Assembly (NCBI GenBank): GCA_949316235.1
Contig: OX438745.1
Coordinates: forward strand, 501,001 to 565,000
From: Oegoconia quadripuncta
Lineage: Eukaryota; Arthropoda; Insecta; Lepidoptera; Autostichidae
DNA: 64,000 nucleotides
Direction: 5' to 3'
The notes beneath the pieces are model-generated. The model was not told the DNA's origin. It was given only the letters and a program-made list of their open reading frames with translations, and searched no databases. Positions 31,665-42,200 of the stretch are shown here, piece by piece. Position numbers and translations under genes: made by a program. Each line of letters opens with the position of its first letter. The first letter of the stretch is position 1.

Positions 31665-32461
31665 TTTTTTTTTAGTTTTATTCACTCCTTTCGGAGAAGG
31701 CAAAGAGATCTAAGCCCATACAGCCATGTCTTATTTCTCTTATTTCTATAGGGCTTTTTGGCGGGATCTCGGCGAGTGAAGTTGCATTTTTCTTTATAAT
31801 TCTTATAATTTGTGCATTCTAACTTTGAAGCTGAATAATGGCAGAATATTGTGCAGCAAACGTTAGTGATGGTGTGCAAGTGAAGGGAAGTGTAAATTAA
31901 AGTGCATAACGAAACTTTCGGGTTCCCTCAAGAAGCCGCCAAAATGTTTTGTAAAGCATTCTGCCACTTTACTGAAGAATAACTTGACCATGACTAGACT
32001 CTGTATCCAAGTATACGACGAATTACTTGTTTTGACTGAGACTGACTAATAAATTGAAGAAATAAGAGAAATAAGTCATGGCTGTATGGGCTTTGATCCC
32101 TTTGCCTTCTCTGAAAGGAGTGGATAAAACGAAAAAAATATAATATTTCTTTTGTTTACAAGTCAGTCTCAGTCAAAACAAGTAATAAACAAATATTTGT
32201 CGTATACAGAGTCTAGTCACGGTCAAGTCATTCTTCAGTAAAGTGGCAGAATGCTTTACAAAAGATTTTGGCGGCTTCTTGTGGGAAACTGAAAGCTTCG
32301 CTACGCACTTTAATTTACATTTCCCTTCACTTGTACACCATCACTAACGTTTGCTGCACAATATTCTGCCATTATTAAGCTTCAAAAGTCAGAATGCACT
32401 AATTATAAGAATTATAAAGGAAAATGCAACTTCACTCGCCGAGATCCCGCCAAGAAGCCCC
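31665..32461 (-). mobile_element. Retroposon E, outer copy with 11-bp TSD
   Basis: Flanked by 'aagaaatctta' at 31654-31664 and 32462-32472. Poly-T side and 'gttttattcactcctttcgg' at left; 5' end 'cgagatcccgccaagaagcc' at right. Split by a plus-strand copy of the same element at 31751-32138. Confidence 0.85.
31751..32138 (+). mobile_element. Retroposon E, inner copy
   Basis: Begins 'gggctttttggcgggatctc' and ends in the A-rich 'aaaacgaaaaaaa'. It lies inside the outer copy in the opposite sense, giving a long imperfect hairpin. Confidence 0.85.
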
Positions 32462-32472
32462 AAGAAATCTTA

Positions 32473-32940
32473 AATTATCCAATGCGGGTGACACTGGACA
32501 GAATGAACCCTTTATAGAATCAGTTAACTGTTATGTAAATTCATAGTTTATTATAGAATTGTGGTAAACACTAACCGTTTTTTGTTTTGTTACAGGTAAT
32601 AAACACAAAGAGAACACTTTGTTAACATAACTAATAAATTCTACAGAAATTTACCAGAGGTAAAGGAGATTGCGAGGTCGATTCACAGCAGAGTAAGTGT
32701 TTTGATACTCGAGATAGTTGACGGTGTACCTACTACCGTGTTGCCAGATGCGTTTTTCTAAATATTCTGAGGATTTCGTTGAATAAAATAATTTGTACTT
32801 AGAAATTAAAAACAAACTTTTAATACTGCAACATGATTATCACATATTATTCTGGTACAAAGACAATTAACATAATCTCCAATAAGGTGTTCTAGTAGCA
32901 AGCCTCTGGCTCCACCTTCAGACTCTCTTGTCAGTGGAGT
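32473..32940. other. No gene recognised
   Basis: A textbook-like acceptor ('ctaaccgttttttgttttgt' then 'tacag', 32570-32595) precedes sequence with stops in all frames; probably chance or a repeat. Confidence 0.3.
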
Positions 32941-33157
32941 AATAAATAAATAAATAAATAAATATCCTTAGACATACACACAGCGCCATCTAGTTCCACA
33001 GTAAGCAACTATAGGCTTGTGTTGTGGATACCAGATGGTTGATATACTACATAAATATTTTTTTTTTTGTAAATAAATACTTATTATACAAGGAAACATC
33101 CATAACTCGGGTACACATGTCCGTATTCATCACACAAACATATGCCCCTAGCGGTAT
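32941..33157 (-). mobile_element. SINE-B, head-truncated
   Basis: (AAAT)n tail, 'cacacagcgccatctagttc' through 'catatgcccctagcgg'. The tRNA head is missing. Confidence 0.85.
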
Positions 33158-33533
33158 TCTGGTGGTTGGTAGGGCAAACTCACTCTTGCAGGAAGGAGGG
33201 TAATCTTTCATGTGTGTATTAAATAGATTTCTATGTTACCCCTTGTAACCAAAAAGACTGGACTGACTTAAATAGCAAGGTAACTTCAGATTCGTCTTAA
33301 TCAAAAAGTACATATATGAGAAAAAATCCAACATGGCGCCCGCAAAATGGCGTCTGCTACCAAGCATTCCTGAGAATCGTTTGACGTATTTGAATTAGTG
33401 TAGTAATAGTTTTAAAATTCCTATTTTAAATGCAGTCAGGTTTTTTGGTTTTTAAATACATCATTATTATTAATAATTTTTTGGTGGTAGCTTTGTTAGC
33501 GACCACCGTAAAACAGCAAGTAACCAAAATTAA
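33158..33533. other. No gene recognised
   Basis: AT-rich with 'catggcgcccgcaaaatggc' at 33333. Nothing recognised. Confidence 0.3.
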
Positions 33534-34105
33534 TTAAGGTTGTGGATCAGCGCGTTTCCACCGAAACGTTTCTGTCCTATTAATTCCACCTTCTACAATC
33601 TTATCATCAAGATAATTGATGTGAATACAAATTGAACCATTAGTGTACAATGTAGCTCTACCTATAAGCTGCTTTCCTGGTAATCGTCTGTCGTCCTCAC
33701 CTATTTGCATACGACAACAATTGGTGATAGTTTGCCGCCAACGGAAACCGATTGTTTTGTTATGCATGCCTGGTACATAACACTAAATATTGCTACATAA
33801 CACACGTGATGTAAGGTAAGGCTATATTCCAGGTTCTTGAAATTTCCAACTAATCTGGAGGTCTCCATCTTATCTATCACAAACAGCGAAGATAACAATC
33901 CTATCCCACCAAAAACATTCTGTAAAAAACTAGCCAAGTCTCGATGGAGCTGCTTGATTATCTCTAAAAAGTAATGAAATCTATACAAAGTCGTGCCAAG
34001 TGTAAGGTTCCTTACTGCGATTTCTTTATTATTATAGTTAATGTTGTGTGACTTGGCCGTTGAAGGGTACACAGGGGTACAAAACCAGGTGCTCCATGAC
34101 ACCAT
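33534..34105 (-). pseudogene. Two overlapping unknown frames in Helitron-like debris
   Basis: Minus-strand frames 34105-33701 (134 codons, with 'LTLGTTLYRFHYFLEIIKQL' and 'FGGIGLLSSLFVIDKM') and 33767-33534 (77 codons, with 'CRMQIGEDDRRLPGKQLIGR'). The long open length in AT-rich DNA suggests a former gene. The first 76 codons are also present inverted at 34328-34530. No domain recognised. Neighbouring OTU and helicase-protein pieces on the same strand suggest one decayed element. Confidence 0.4.
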
Positions 34106-34530
34106 TGCACCAATCTGTCGCCAGAACCGCTATTAATGTTATTAATTATGTTATTAAGAATGTTCAACGGCAAACTACTAGCGAATAATCTGTGTGGCGT
34201 TTACATAACGTTCTTTATACCTTAGTGGCTTTATCAAGCCTACAATTGACTGGTTATTGAATCAACGTTTTCCAAGTAGCAATTTTCCATCGTCAATGCG
34301 TAGCGGTTCTGGCGACAGATTGGTGCAATGGTGTCATGGAGCACCTGGTTTTGTACCCCTGTGTACCCTTCAACGGCCAAGTCACACAACATTAACTATA
34401 ATAATAAAGAAATCGCAGTAAGGAACCTTACACTTGGCACGACTTTGTATAGATTTCATTACTTTTTAGAGATAATCAAGCAGCTCCATCGAGACTTGGC
34501 TAGTTTTTTACAGAATGTTTTTGGTGGGAT
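33903..34530. repeat. 229-bp perfect inverted repeat
   Basis: 33903-34131 is the exact reverse complement of 34302-34530 by eye, with 170 bp of AT-rich spacer. The lack of differences implies a recent inverted duplication or gene conversion. Confidence 0.9.
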
Positions 34531-34531
34531 T

Positions 34532-34726
34532 TCACTTCTTTTTGTAGAAACGTGGGCATATTATATATATGCCCACGTTTCTACAAATATACTTGATACT
34601 GAAAGTTGAGTCAGTTCTACCATACACCAAGAAAGATATTGAATGGAAGAGACAAGACCCGTCTTTGGGCATACCAACTACTTGGTAGCCACTAAGTTCA
34701 TCGTCGTCTTTTAATATTATCGACAT
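34532..34726 (-). pseudogene. OTU-type cysteine protease fragment (Helitron-associated)
   Basis: The minus strand begins MSIILKDDDELSGYQ and has 'VVGMPKDGSCLFHSISFLVY', the D-G-x-C-L-F-x-S-I block holding the catalytic Cys of OTU proteases. The His part is missing because the frame runs into a palindrome. OTU domains accompany the helicase protein in Helentron-type Helitrons. Confidence 0.7.
34541..34587. repeat. 20-bp perfect palindrome, 7-bp loop
   Basis: 'tttgtagaaacgtgggcata' (34541-34560) and its exact complement (34568-34587). It sits where the OTU frame breaks and 10 bp from the inverted-repeat arm. Confidence 0.9.
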
Positions 34727-34727
34727 T

Positions 34728-35490
34728 TTTAAACGACTTCAAAAAAGGAGGAGGTTCTGTATTCGGGGCGTATTTTTTTTTTTTTTTTAATGTATGTACA
34801 CCGATATCTCCGAGATTTGGCGGTTGATTCACATGGTTCTTTTTGTAAATGAATGGGGATACCGTCGAGTTGGTCCCATTGTAATTTCAGCGCAATTGGT
34901 CCAGTAGTTTTTGTGTAATCATGGTAAACATCAGAATGGCATTACATATTTAGACGATTTTGTAGTTTTTACACAGGGAAACTAAGTAGATATAGTTTGG
35001 GTTTGTATGGAAAAAGTGTAGAGAAGGTCGGTGTGATTATCAGCAATAAATATGACAAATCGAAGATCATCAGGTCCAGCTGGTACACCCGAACTGCCCA
35101 TCTAACCTGTAGGAGCGAGAAGGTCGCCATCGCACAAAAATTATCAGGGAGATTAGCAACCACGGACAAATACTAATAACTTTTTTTAACCGACTTCTAA
35201 AAAGGAGGAGGTTCTGTATTCTTTATGTATGTACATCGATTAGTCCGAGATTTTGAAGCCGACTTACGTCGGTGTAAGTATCAACAATAAATATGATAAA
35301 TCGAAGATCATCAGGTCGAGCTGGTACACCCGAACTGCCCATCTAACCTGTAGGAGCGAGAAGGTTCGCCATCTATCAGGGAGATTAGCAACCACGGATA
35401 AATACTAATAACTTTGTTTAACCAACTTCAAAAAAGGAGGGGGTTCTGTAATCTTTATGTATGTACATCGATTAGTCCAAGATTTTTAGG
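34728..35490 (+). repeat. Repeat I, three head-to-tail copies
   Basis: Starts at 34729 ('aaacgacttcaaaaaaggag'), 35187 ('aaccgacttctaaaaaggag') and 35411 ('aaccaacttcaaaaaaggag'). The first two carry 'ctggtacacccgaactgccc' and 'gggagattagcaaccacgga'; the third is cut short. Further pieces are at 329, 8200, 36184 and the arms of the 35.9-36.5 kb inverted repeat. Confidence 0.8.
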
Positions 35491-35798
35491 CCGGTTTTCA
35501 TGATTATAAGGCCATGCCTGCGCTCACGCTGCTTAGCGAACTCCTCGGCAAGCCGGTCGTGAATAAGACCGAGTCTATGCTCGTTCTGTTCGGGAGTTTC
35601 CTGGCGAATACGTGATTTAACGTAATCTTTCATAGCTATTAGACGTACTCGGCAAGCTTCGGGCGTCTCCTGGGAACGCGAAATTGCGTTCCGTGAGGCT
35701 TTTTTTTCAAGCCGTAGTACCCTTTCAGTTTCGGTTCCTTTTGACCGACAGTTCTTTAAACCGGCAGCACCTTTCGTAGGCCTGCCCATATTGGTCAA
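35472..35798 (-). pseudogene. Helitron-type protein N-terminal fragment
   Basis: 108 codons on the minus strand, rich in Arg/Glu: 'SRNAISRSQETPEACRVRLI', 'RIRQETPEQNEHRLG', 'EEFAKQRERRHGL'. This repetitive 'ETPEQRE.RL' region is typical of the N-terminus of Helitron Rep-helicase proteins. Rep and helicase domains are absent. Probable start is MGRPTKGAAG, four codons in. Confidence 0.65.
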
Positions 35799-35854
35799 TA
35801 TTAATATATTTTATTATTTTGTAATGTCTGACCAGACACTAAAAAGACATAAAT

Positions 35855-36512
35855 AAAAAAGGATTTCAAAAAAACCGACTTCAAAAAACCCGGTAAAAAT
35901 AATTTAATTAAACTACTGCAATAATAATAACTGAAAAGTATGAAATAATAAACCAGAGCAGAATGTTCTTTATAGATAGATATACACTATTATATATAAT
36001 GAGAATACAATACAATTTATATGCTATACAATAATAGTTAGGTATAATAATGAAATTAAAAATATATACAATAGGTACTTTTTGAAGTCGGTGCCTGCGT
36101 AGCCTATAAAATATACAATCTAATGAAAGTAAACAGTAATAGCTTAATTAATTGAATATTTAAATTGTATGAAAATTCCTTTGTTAACCGACTTCAAAAA
36201 AAGGAGGAGGTTCTGTATTCGGGGCGTATTTTTACTGTTTTGTTGATTGTGTATTTTATAGGCTAGGCAGGCACCGACTTCAAAAAGTACCTATTGTATA
36301 TATTTTTAATTTCATTATTATACCTAACTATTATTGTATAGCATATAAATTGTATTGTATTCTCATTATATATAATAGTGTATATCTATCTATAAAGAAC
36401 ATTCTGCTCTGGTTTATTATTTCATACTTTTCAGTTATTATTATTGCAGTAGTTTAATTAAATTATTTTTACCGGGTTTTTTGAAGTCGGTTTTTTTGAA
36501 ATCCTTTTTTTT
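35855..36512. repeat. Long inverted repeat, arms about 265 bp
   Basis: Left arm 35855-36120 and right arm 36245-36512 are reverse complements with only a few mismatches ('cacaatc' against 'tacaatc'). The 124-bp loop holds another 'aaccgacttcaaaaaaagga'. The outer ends are the repeat I motif ('aaaaccgacttc'). Confidence 0.9.
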
Positions 36513-37509
36513 TACGATAATTATTATCTTGCGAAATCAAACACAATTAAACTCAACGACCTTTAGTATATGGACAACAAATCAGAAATACCGATAATAT
36601 TTAGACTAAAACCTACTTATATCTTTAAGACTTCTTTTGTCTTAATAAAAAAAACTTAAACAAAATATTACTCTGCCTACTCAATCTATACAAACTATAA
36701 GCAAAACGTTAACTCTTAATTATTAGACAAGTGTCAATATAATTAATTATCAATGAACTTTCTACCAAAGGTACTACCTACCTAGTACAACTGAAATACA
36801 GCTAAATTAATGATATTTCTAAACGAAACGAAGTAATTTCTAACTTAATAAACTAAACTAGAATACTAGAAAAGTACTTATAAACACGAACGCGATTCGA
36901 AGTACTGCCTAACTGTAAATTAAACCTAGAAAACTAAAAGTAGGTACTAAATAATTAACAATTTAATAAAGTATTCAATTGAAACTTCTTTTAATTCTGA
37001 TAATTAAGTAATAATCAGTAATCCGTCACTAACCATATAATTCCTAACCTGTTTAAATCTTTGAATTAATATAATAACAACCTGCCAATTAACTTTAGCA
37101 AACCTCACGAAATAATCAGCGAAATCAACGAAATGCAAATAATCCCTCCTAATCCCTAGCAAACATTTTCAAGCGCAATAGAAGAATGTCGTAAACGACT
37201 GTAACGCGGCAGGTTGCCACTTTGCCATATAAGGTTATCGGAAAAACAAAACGTAAGCGCGTTTTAAAATACAGTCAACGCCATCTAGCGACGCGTGCGG
37301 GTATCACCGCCACTCTTAGCCAATGCATTATATTTTGACCAAATTTTCGTTTGTTTATTTAATTTGTGTAATGTTCGAGTAGAATAAAATTAATCGTTTG
37401 ACTATTTCTTCTTGTAAACTTGTAATAAGTATAAGTAAGTGTAAGTATAAAAGCCAGTCTAGTCTTATCCAGAGTTTTCCTTTAATTTTATTTATATTCG
37501 TATTAAAAG
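36513..37509. other. No gene recognised
   Basis: About 1 kb of very AT-rich DNA. 37190-37320 is somewhat GC-richer ('cgccatctagcgacgcgtgc'). No repeat of known family, no coding sign. Confidence 0.35.
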
Positions 37510-38215
37510 CAGAAGGGGAAGCATGCGCCCAGCAGTGGGATGCTATAGGCTAGATTAAATTAGAAGATGTGTCCCACTACGCTGGATTTTTGCAATGACA
37601 GTCGATTTTTCTATGTACCAATAGTAGAAGGGGGCATTACCATATCTCTAATACAGCTGAGACCAGCTGAGGGTTCTTCATCAGATACTTCAGACCTTCG
37701 ATTTTTGACATCAAATGAAGCGGCCCACCAAGTTGAATATTTTTTGTAAAGGCGGTATATGTCGATCTCTAATAGTTTGGTTGGGCTCTTGTGTTTCCTA
37801 ATCAGGGTCAGCAGGTACTCCAGATCTTCGATTATCCTAGTTTTTATAGTTTTCCCTTTATGTGGCCATTGAACCATAACTCTGTACCAAATTTCAGCTC
37901 TCTGAGTTTATGGGAAGTACTAGTTCTATTTTGATGATCATGAGTGAGTGAGTGAGTGAGTGAGTGTCATAAATGCGAAACTTTGCTTTCGCTTAACTTC
38001 GGAACTAAATGACCTACAGACTTGAAATTTTGGATTTTAAGTATGTGATTATAGCTTACTGGATGACGAAAATTTCTGCGTTCTAGTCTTATCCAGAGGT
38101 TCTAAAATAGGGGCCTGAAAATGCCGCGAAATGGTTCCAGTAAAGGATGGTACGGCAGTGTTTGCTTCGCGCTCGACTTGGCGGGGGCACTGCCGTGCCC
38201 CCAGATTTGATATTG
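37510..38215. repeat. Unclassified repeat with (TGAG)n and a GC hairpin
   Basis: 'gaagcatgcgcccagcagtg' (RTE-tail type, 37520) is followed by two related blocks ('tacttcagaccttcgatttt' and 'tactccagatcttcgattat'), (TGAG)6 at 37945-37970, 'cataaatgcgaaactttgc', and the stem 'gggggcactgccgtgccccc' (38183-38202). The stem near one end is Helitron-like, but no CTRR end is seen. Confidence 0.5.
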
Positions 38216-38260
38216 CTGCTTGGCAGCATTTTCCAATTTGCAGCTTGAATGAAATTATTT

Positions 38261-38600
38261 AACCGCCTCCATGGCTCAATGTAAACTACATTGGGTTTAC
38301 GATTCGGAGGTCGCGGGTTCGATCCCCAGCGGGGTACATGTTTAAGTACTCGGTTTGGTTGGTGGTAGTGCATTTTAAATGTCCGCTTGGCTAGCTACCA
38401 CCATCTTATCTAAATCTGCCGCCAAGCAGCAATGTTAATAGCTTTGTTATGTTCCGGTTGTCAGAGATAAGATAGCCAGGCCCCTAAATGTGTCGGGGTT
38501 TCCGGGTCAGTACGCTTCCACCTTCGACCTCATCTTCACTCAACCCCAGGAATATTGAGGTCAAGTACCAATCCATTGGCCATAAAAAAAAACAAAAAAA
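38261..38600 (+). mobile_element. SINE-A, full length
   Basis: Head 'aaccgcctccatggctcaat', B box 'cgcgggttcgatccccag', body complete, long tail 'ccataaaaaaaaacaaaaaa'. Confidence 0.95.
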
Positions 38601-39020
38601 ATATATGTACAAGAATAAAGAACAGGTGACGAGCTAGCTGAGGGATACATATGTATACACTTATTCATCTATTCTGATATGCTAAACATATTTAAAGTTT
38701 GTCCAGTATTAACAAATTGATTAAGAAGTTCCTAATTTTTTGTATAGCACCTACTGTAAACAATTATACTCAACTTAGGCAGAGAAGTGGTAACAATAAT
38801 TCAGCTTTTTTTGTGGCTTTTTACAATATCCAGCATCTTCAATAACTCCTTAATTCGTTCTTCGTAGTTCAATTATGATTCATTCACACAAAATCAACGT
38901 GATATTTCGTAACGTGTTCTTTCATGTTTATTCAAGCATTCAAATTTTCAAGTTTGGAACACTCAAACGTCTATGTTTGGGTTATCTCTGACCACTCCAT
39001 TTGGAAATAAAGATCGTGAC
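38601..39020. other. Unassigned; 'tctctgaccac' repeat at 38980
   Basis: 'ggttatctctgaccactcca' to 'agatcgtgac' matches 12080-12125 and 50838. Copia inserted just inside it. Nothing else. Confidence 0.4.
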
Positions 39021-39025
39021 GTTAT

Positions 39026-39165
39026 TGTTAAAATATTAAAAATAGGCAATAGAAATACTTTCACATTAGACATTTATTTTGAAGTAAGTAGAACACGTCA
39101 GATCTTTTTGATTACTAAAAAGGAATAATCTGCAGAAAGCAGTGGCCAAATACATTATTACAACA
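39026..39165 (-). repeat. Copia 3' LTR
   Basis: 140 bp, 'tgttaaaatatt' to 'attattacaaca' on the plus strand (TG...CA). No difference from the partner LTR was found by eye. Confidence 0.95.
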
Positions 39166-39176
39166 GGCCCCCTTAA
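39166..39176 (-). promoter_or_regulatory. Copia polypurine tract
   Basis: 'ttaagggggcc' on the minus strand directly abuts the 3' LTR, the position where plus-strand DNA synthesis is primed. Confidence 0.75.
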
Positions 39177-39287
39177 TCAAAGAACATCTACAAACGTGTA
39201 ATTAGCATACTGAGAAACAAACAAAAGATAAGAAACATAGAGTGAGAAAAAATAAATAATAAAAAGTAAAAAGTTCAGCACAAAAAA

Positions 39288-42200
39288 CTATACTAAACCT
39301 AAATCGGTAACACACCTATCACGTGCAATGCGACCTAACGGTTTAGTTAGAACGTCAGCTGGCATTTCACTTGTATTAATATACTTTAATTGAACAAAGT
39401 TTTCTAATATTTTTTCTCTAATAAAATGGTATTTCGTATCTATGTGCTTGGTTCTATTATGAAAAACTGGATTCGTAGCCAAACTTTGAGCACTTTGACT
39501 ATCGCTGTGTATAGTAATACAAACAGTACTCTTACCGGAAATCTCACAAATGAAGCGTCGAAGATATACAGCTTCCTTCGTAGCATCTGTTAAAGCCATA
39601 TACTCAGCTTCGGCCGAAGATAAAGCAACTGTAGGTTGCTTTCTGGAAGACCAGGAAACAGGACCGCTAGCCAGCTTGAAAAAGTAGCCCGTATAAGACC
39701 GACGGTCTTTACAGCAGTTCGCCCAGTCTGCATCAGCAAAACCCACTAGAGGTTGCCCAGTTTTTCTATAAACCAGAGAATAATCTATAGTACGCTTTAC
39801 ATATTGGAGAACTCTTTTGGCAGCAATCCAATGAGTCCTATCGTACTTGGTGTTAAACTGACTCAAGTAACTGGTAGCGAATGCTATATCAGGACGAGTG
39901 TTTACTGATAAGAACATTAAACAACCAATTAAATTTTGGTACGGATACTCACCACGTTCTTCGCCATCAACCAGCTTACTATTCGCCAGCGGTGTATTGT
40001 ATTCTTTACAATTCTCTAGATCGAAATTTTTTAGTAAGCGGTGAATATAAGTTACCTGGTTAATACGTATTTCACTGTTACTACGCGAGATATTTAAACC
40101 AAGATAATATTTTAGTTCTCCTAAGTCTTTTAGGCTAAAATATTTTTGTAAAGAATTTTTGACAATGTCAAAAGATCTATCAGATTTAAAAAATATTATT
40201 ATGTCATCAACATAGACACAGAGAATGACTGTTTCTGTATTAAAAACTTTTTTATAAACACAAGGTTCTGATGGAGTTCTCACAAAACCTATACTAGACA
40301 AAGTTTCATTCAACTTTGTATACCAAGCTCTGGGAGCTTGCTTAAGTCCATATAAAGACTTACGTAGCAAACACACTTTGTTTTGTTGACCTTCCTCAAT
40401 AAACCCCTTAGGCTGGTCCATATAGACTTCCTCCGTAAGGTCTCCATTTAAGAAAGCTGTGTCAACATCTAAGTGTCGCATTTTAAGGTCTTGCTCTGCC
40501 GCTAAAGCAAATAAGGTACGTAAGGATGAATTTCTGACCACAGGCGCAAAGGTTTCATTGTAATCAACGCCTGCTATTTGATTGAAACCTTTGACAACGA
40601 GTCTAGCTTTAAACTTGACAACACTGCCTTGCTCATCGGTCTTCATCCTGTATACCCATTTGCATGGAATGACCTTTTTATTTGGTCTGTCCACTAAATC
40701 CCAAGTTTTAAGTTTTTGAAGGGAATCGAACTCGTTCTGCATAGCTAATTGCCACTCTTCAGCGTTGTCAGAGTTAATAGCCTCAACATAACTATTCGGT
40801 TCTTTCGTCTCTTCAGAAACTAAATAGGAAAAGTAGTTTGGAGGATACCTAGTTCTGGAAGGATATCTTCTTTCAGCTTCCAACACTGGTTCAACCCTAG
40901 GACTTTCTTCTCCCCTTAGTGGACAGGACATGAATAAGTTATCTGCGTCAGTATTATTACGAACGAGTTGCTTAGTCGTTATCAAAGGACTTTGTATGTC
41001 GTCTGTTGAACTTACGACTACAGAAGGCTCCACAGCAACATCTGTCAAATTATCAGATAACATTAGGGTTGGCACGGAAAATTGTACATTCTTTTCAGAA
41101 TTAGCTTTCAGATCAGAAAAGCAATCTTCAAAAAAAGTAACATCTCTCGCCTTTGTTAAACTTCTCGGATTATGTACCTCACGAAAAAAGTAGCCATGTG
41201 GATCATCACTATAACCAACAAAAATATGTTGAGTAGCTTTAACATCCAACTTCTTCCTATTACACGACGGTACATGTACAAGTGCCCTACATCCGAACAC
41301 TTTAAGATGCGCCAAATTTGGTATTTCATTATACCATTTTTGGAAAGGAGTCACACAATGTAAAGACCTATGTGGAGACCTATTTTTTAGATAGACAGCA
41401 CACATTATAGCATCTTGCCAGAAAGCCTTTGACAAAGAACTTTCAGCAAGTAAAGCACGTGCTTTCTCCATTATTGAACGACCAGTACGCTCGGCTATCC
41501 CATTCTGCTGTTGACAATAAGGTACAATTGTCTGATGAACAATACCCTTGGAAACCAAAAAGTCATTCATATTTTTATTAACAAATTCGGTACCATTATC
41601 AGATCGTAGTGTTTTAATTTGTGCTCCGGTCTGTCTTTCTACTAAAGTTACAAACTCACAAAATTTATTTTTAACGTCACTTTTAGACTCAACAAAGTAA
41701 ACAAAAACCATTCTAGAATAATCGTCAATTAAATATAAAACATATTTATTTCCTTGAAAAGAAGAGCATGACATCGGGCCTGCTAAGTCTGAATGAACTA
41801 GCTCTAGCATACATGTGGCCTTCTTGTAGGGAACTGTTTTAAAAGGTTTTCTAGACTGCTTACCTTCAATGCAAGCGACACATGGCTCCTTGTCTACTTT
41901 CTTGAACGTTATGCCGGTAGCATTGCCTTTAATCAAATTCTGCATTCCTATACGACATAAATGCCCTAGGCGTTTATGCCAAATACGATACTCAGAGATC
42001 TCGTCAAAGTGCACAACAGAAGCTGACAAATGAGACGGATTTGTAGTACAGTTTAAAGAGTACAGTCCACCATTTTCAGAAGCATGTAGAACAGAATTAC
42101 CTGTATATGAAAAGTCAACACTTTTATAAAAATTACAACCGTTTTTATCAAAAACTACAGTAAAACCACTTTGAACAGCCTTAATAACAGAAATTAAATT

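Noticed and set aside
34328..34609. Plus-strand protein identical to part of the 34105-33701 frame
   Set aside because: Second arm of the inverted repeat; the frame ends in palindrome sequence.
37567..37877. Open frames on both strands of 60-88 codons
   Set aside because: They lie in a repeat with internal duplicates and a (TGAG)n tract and show no known motif.
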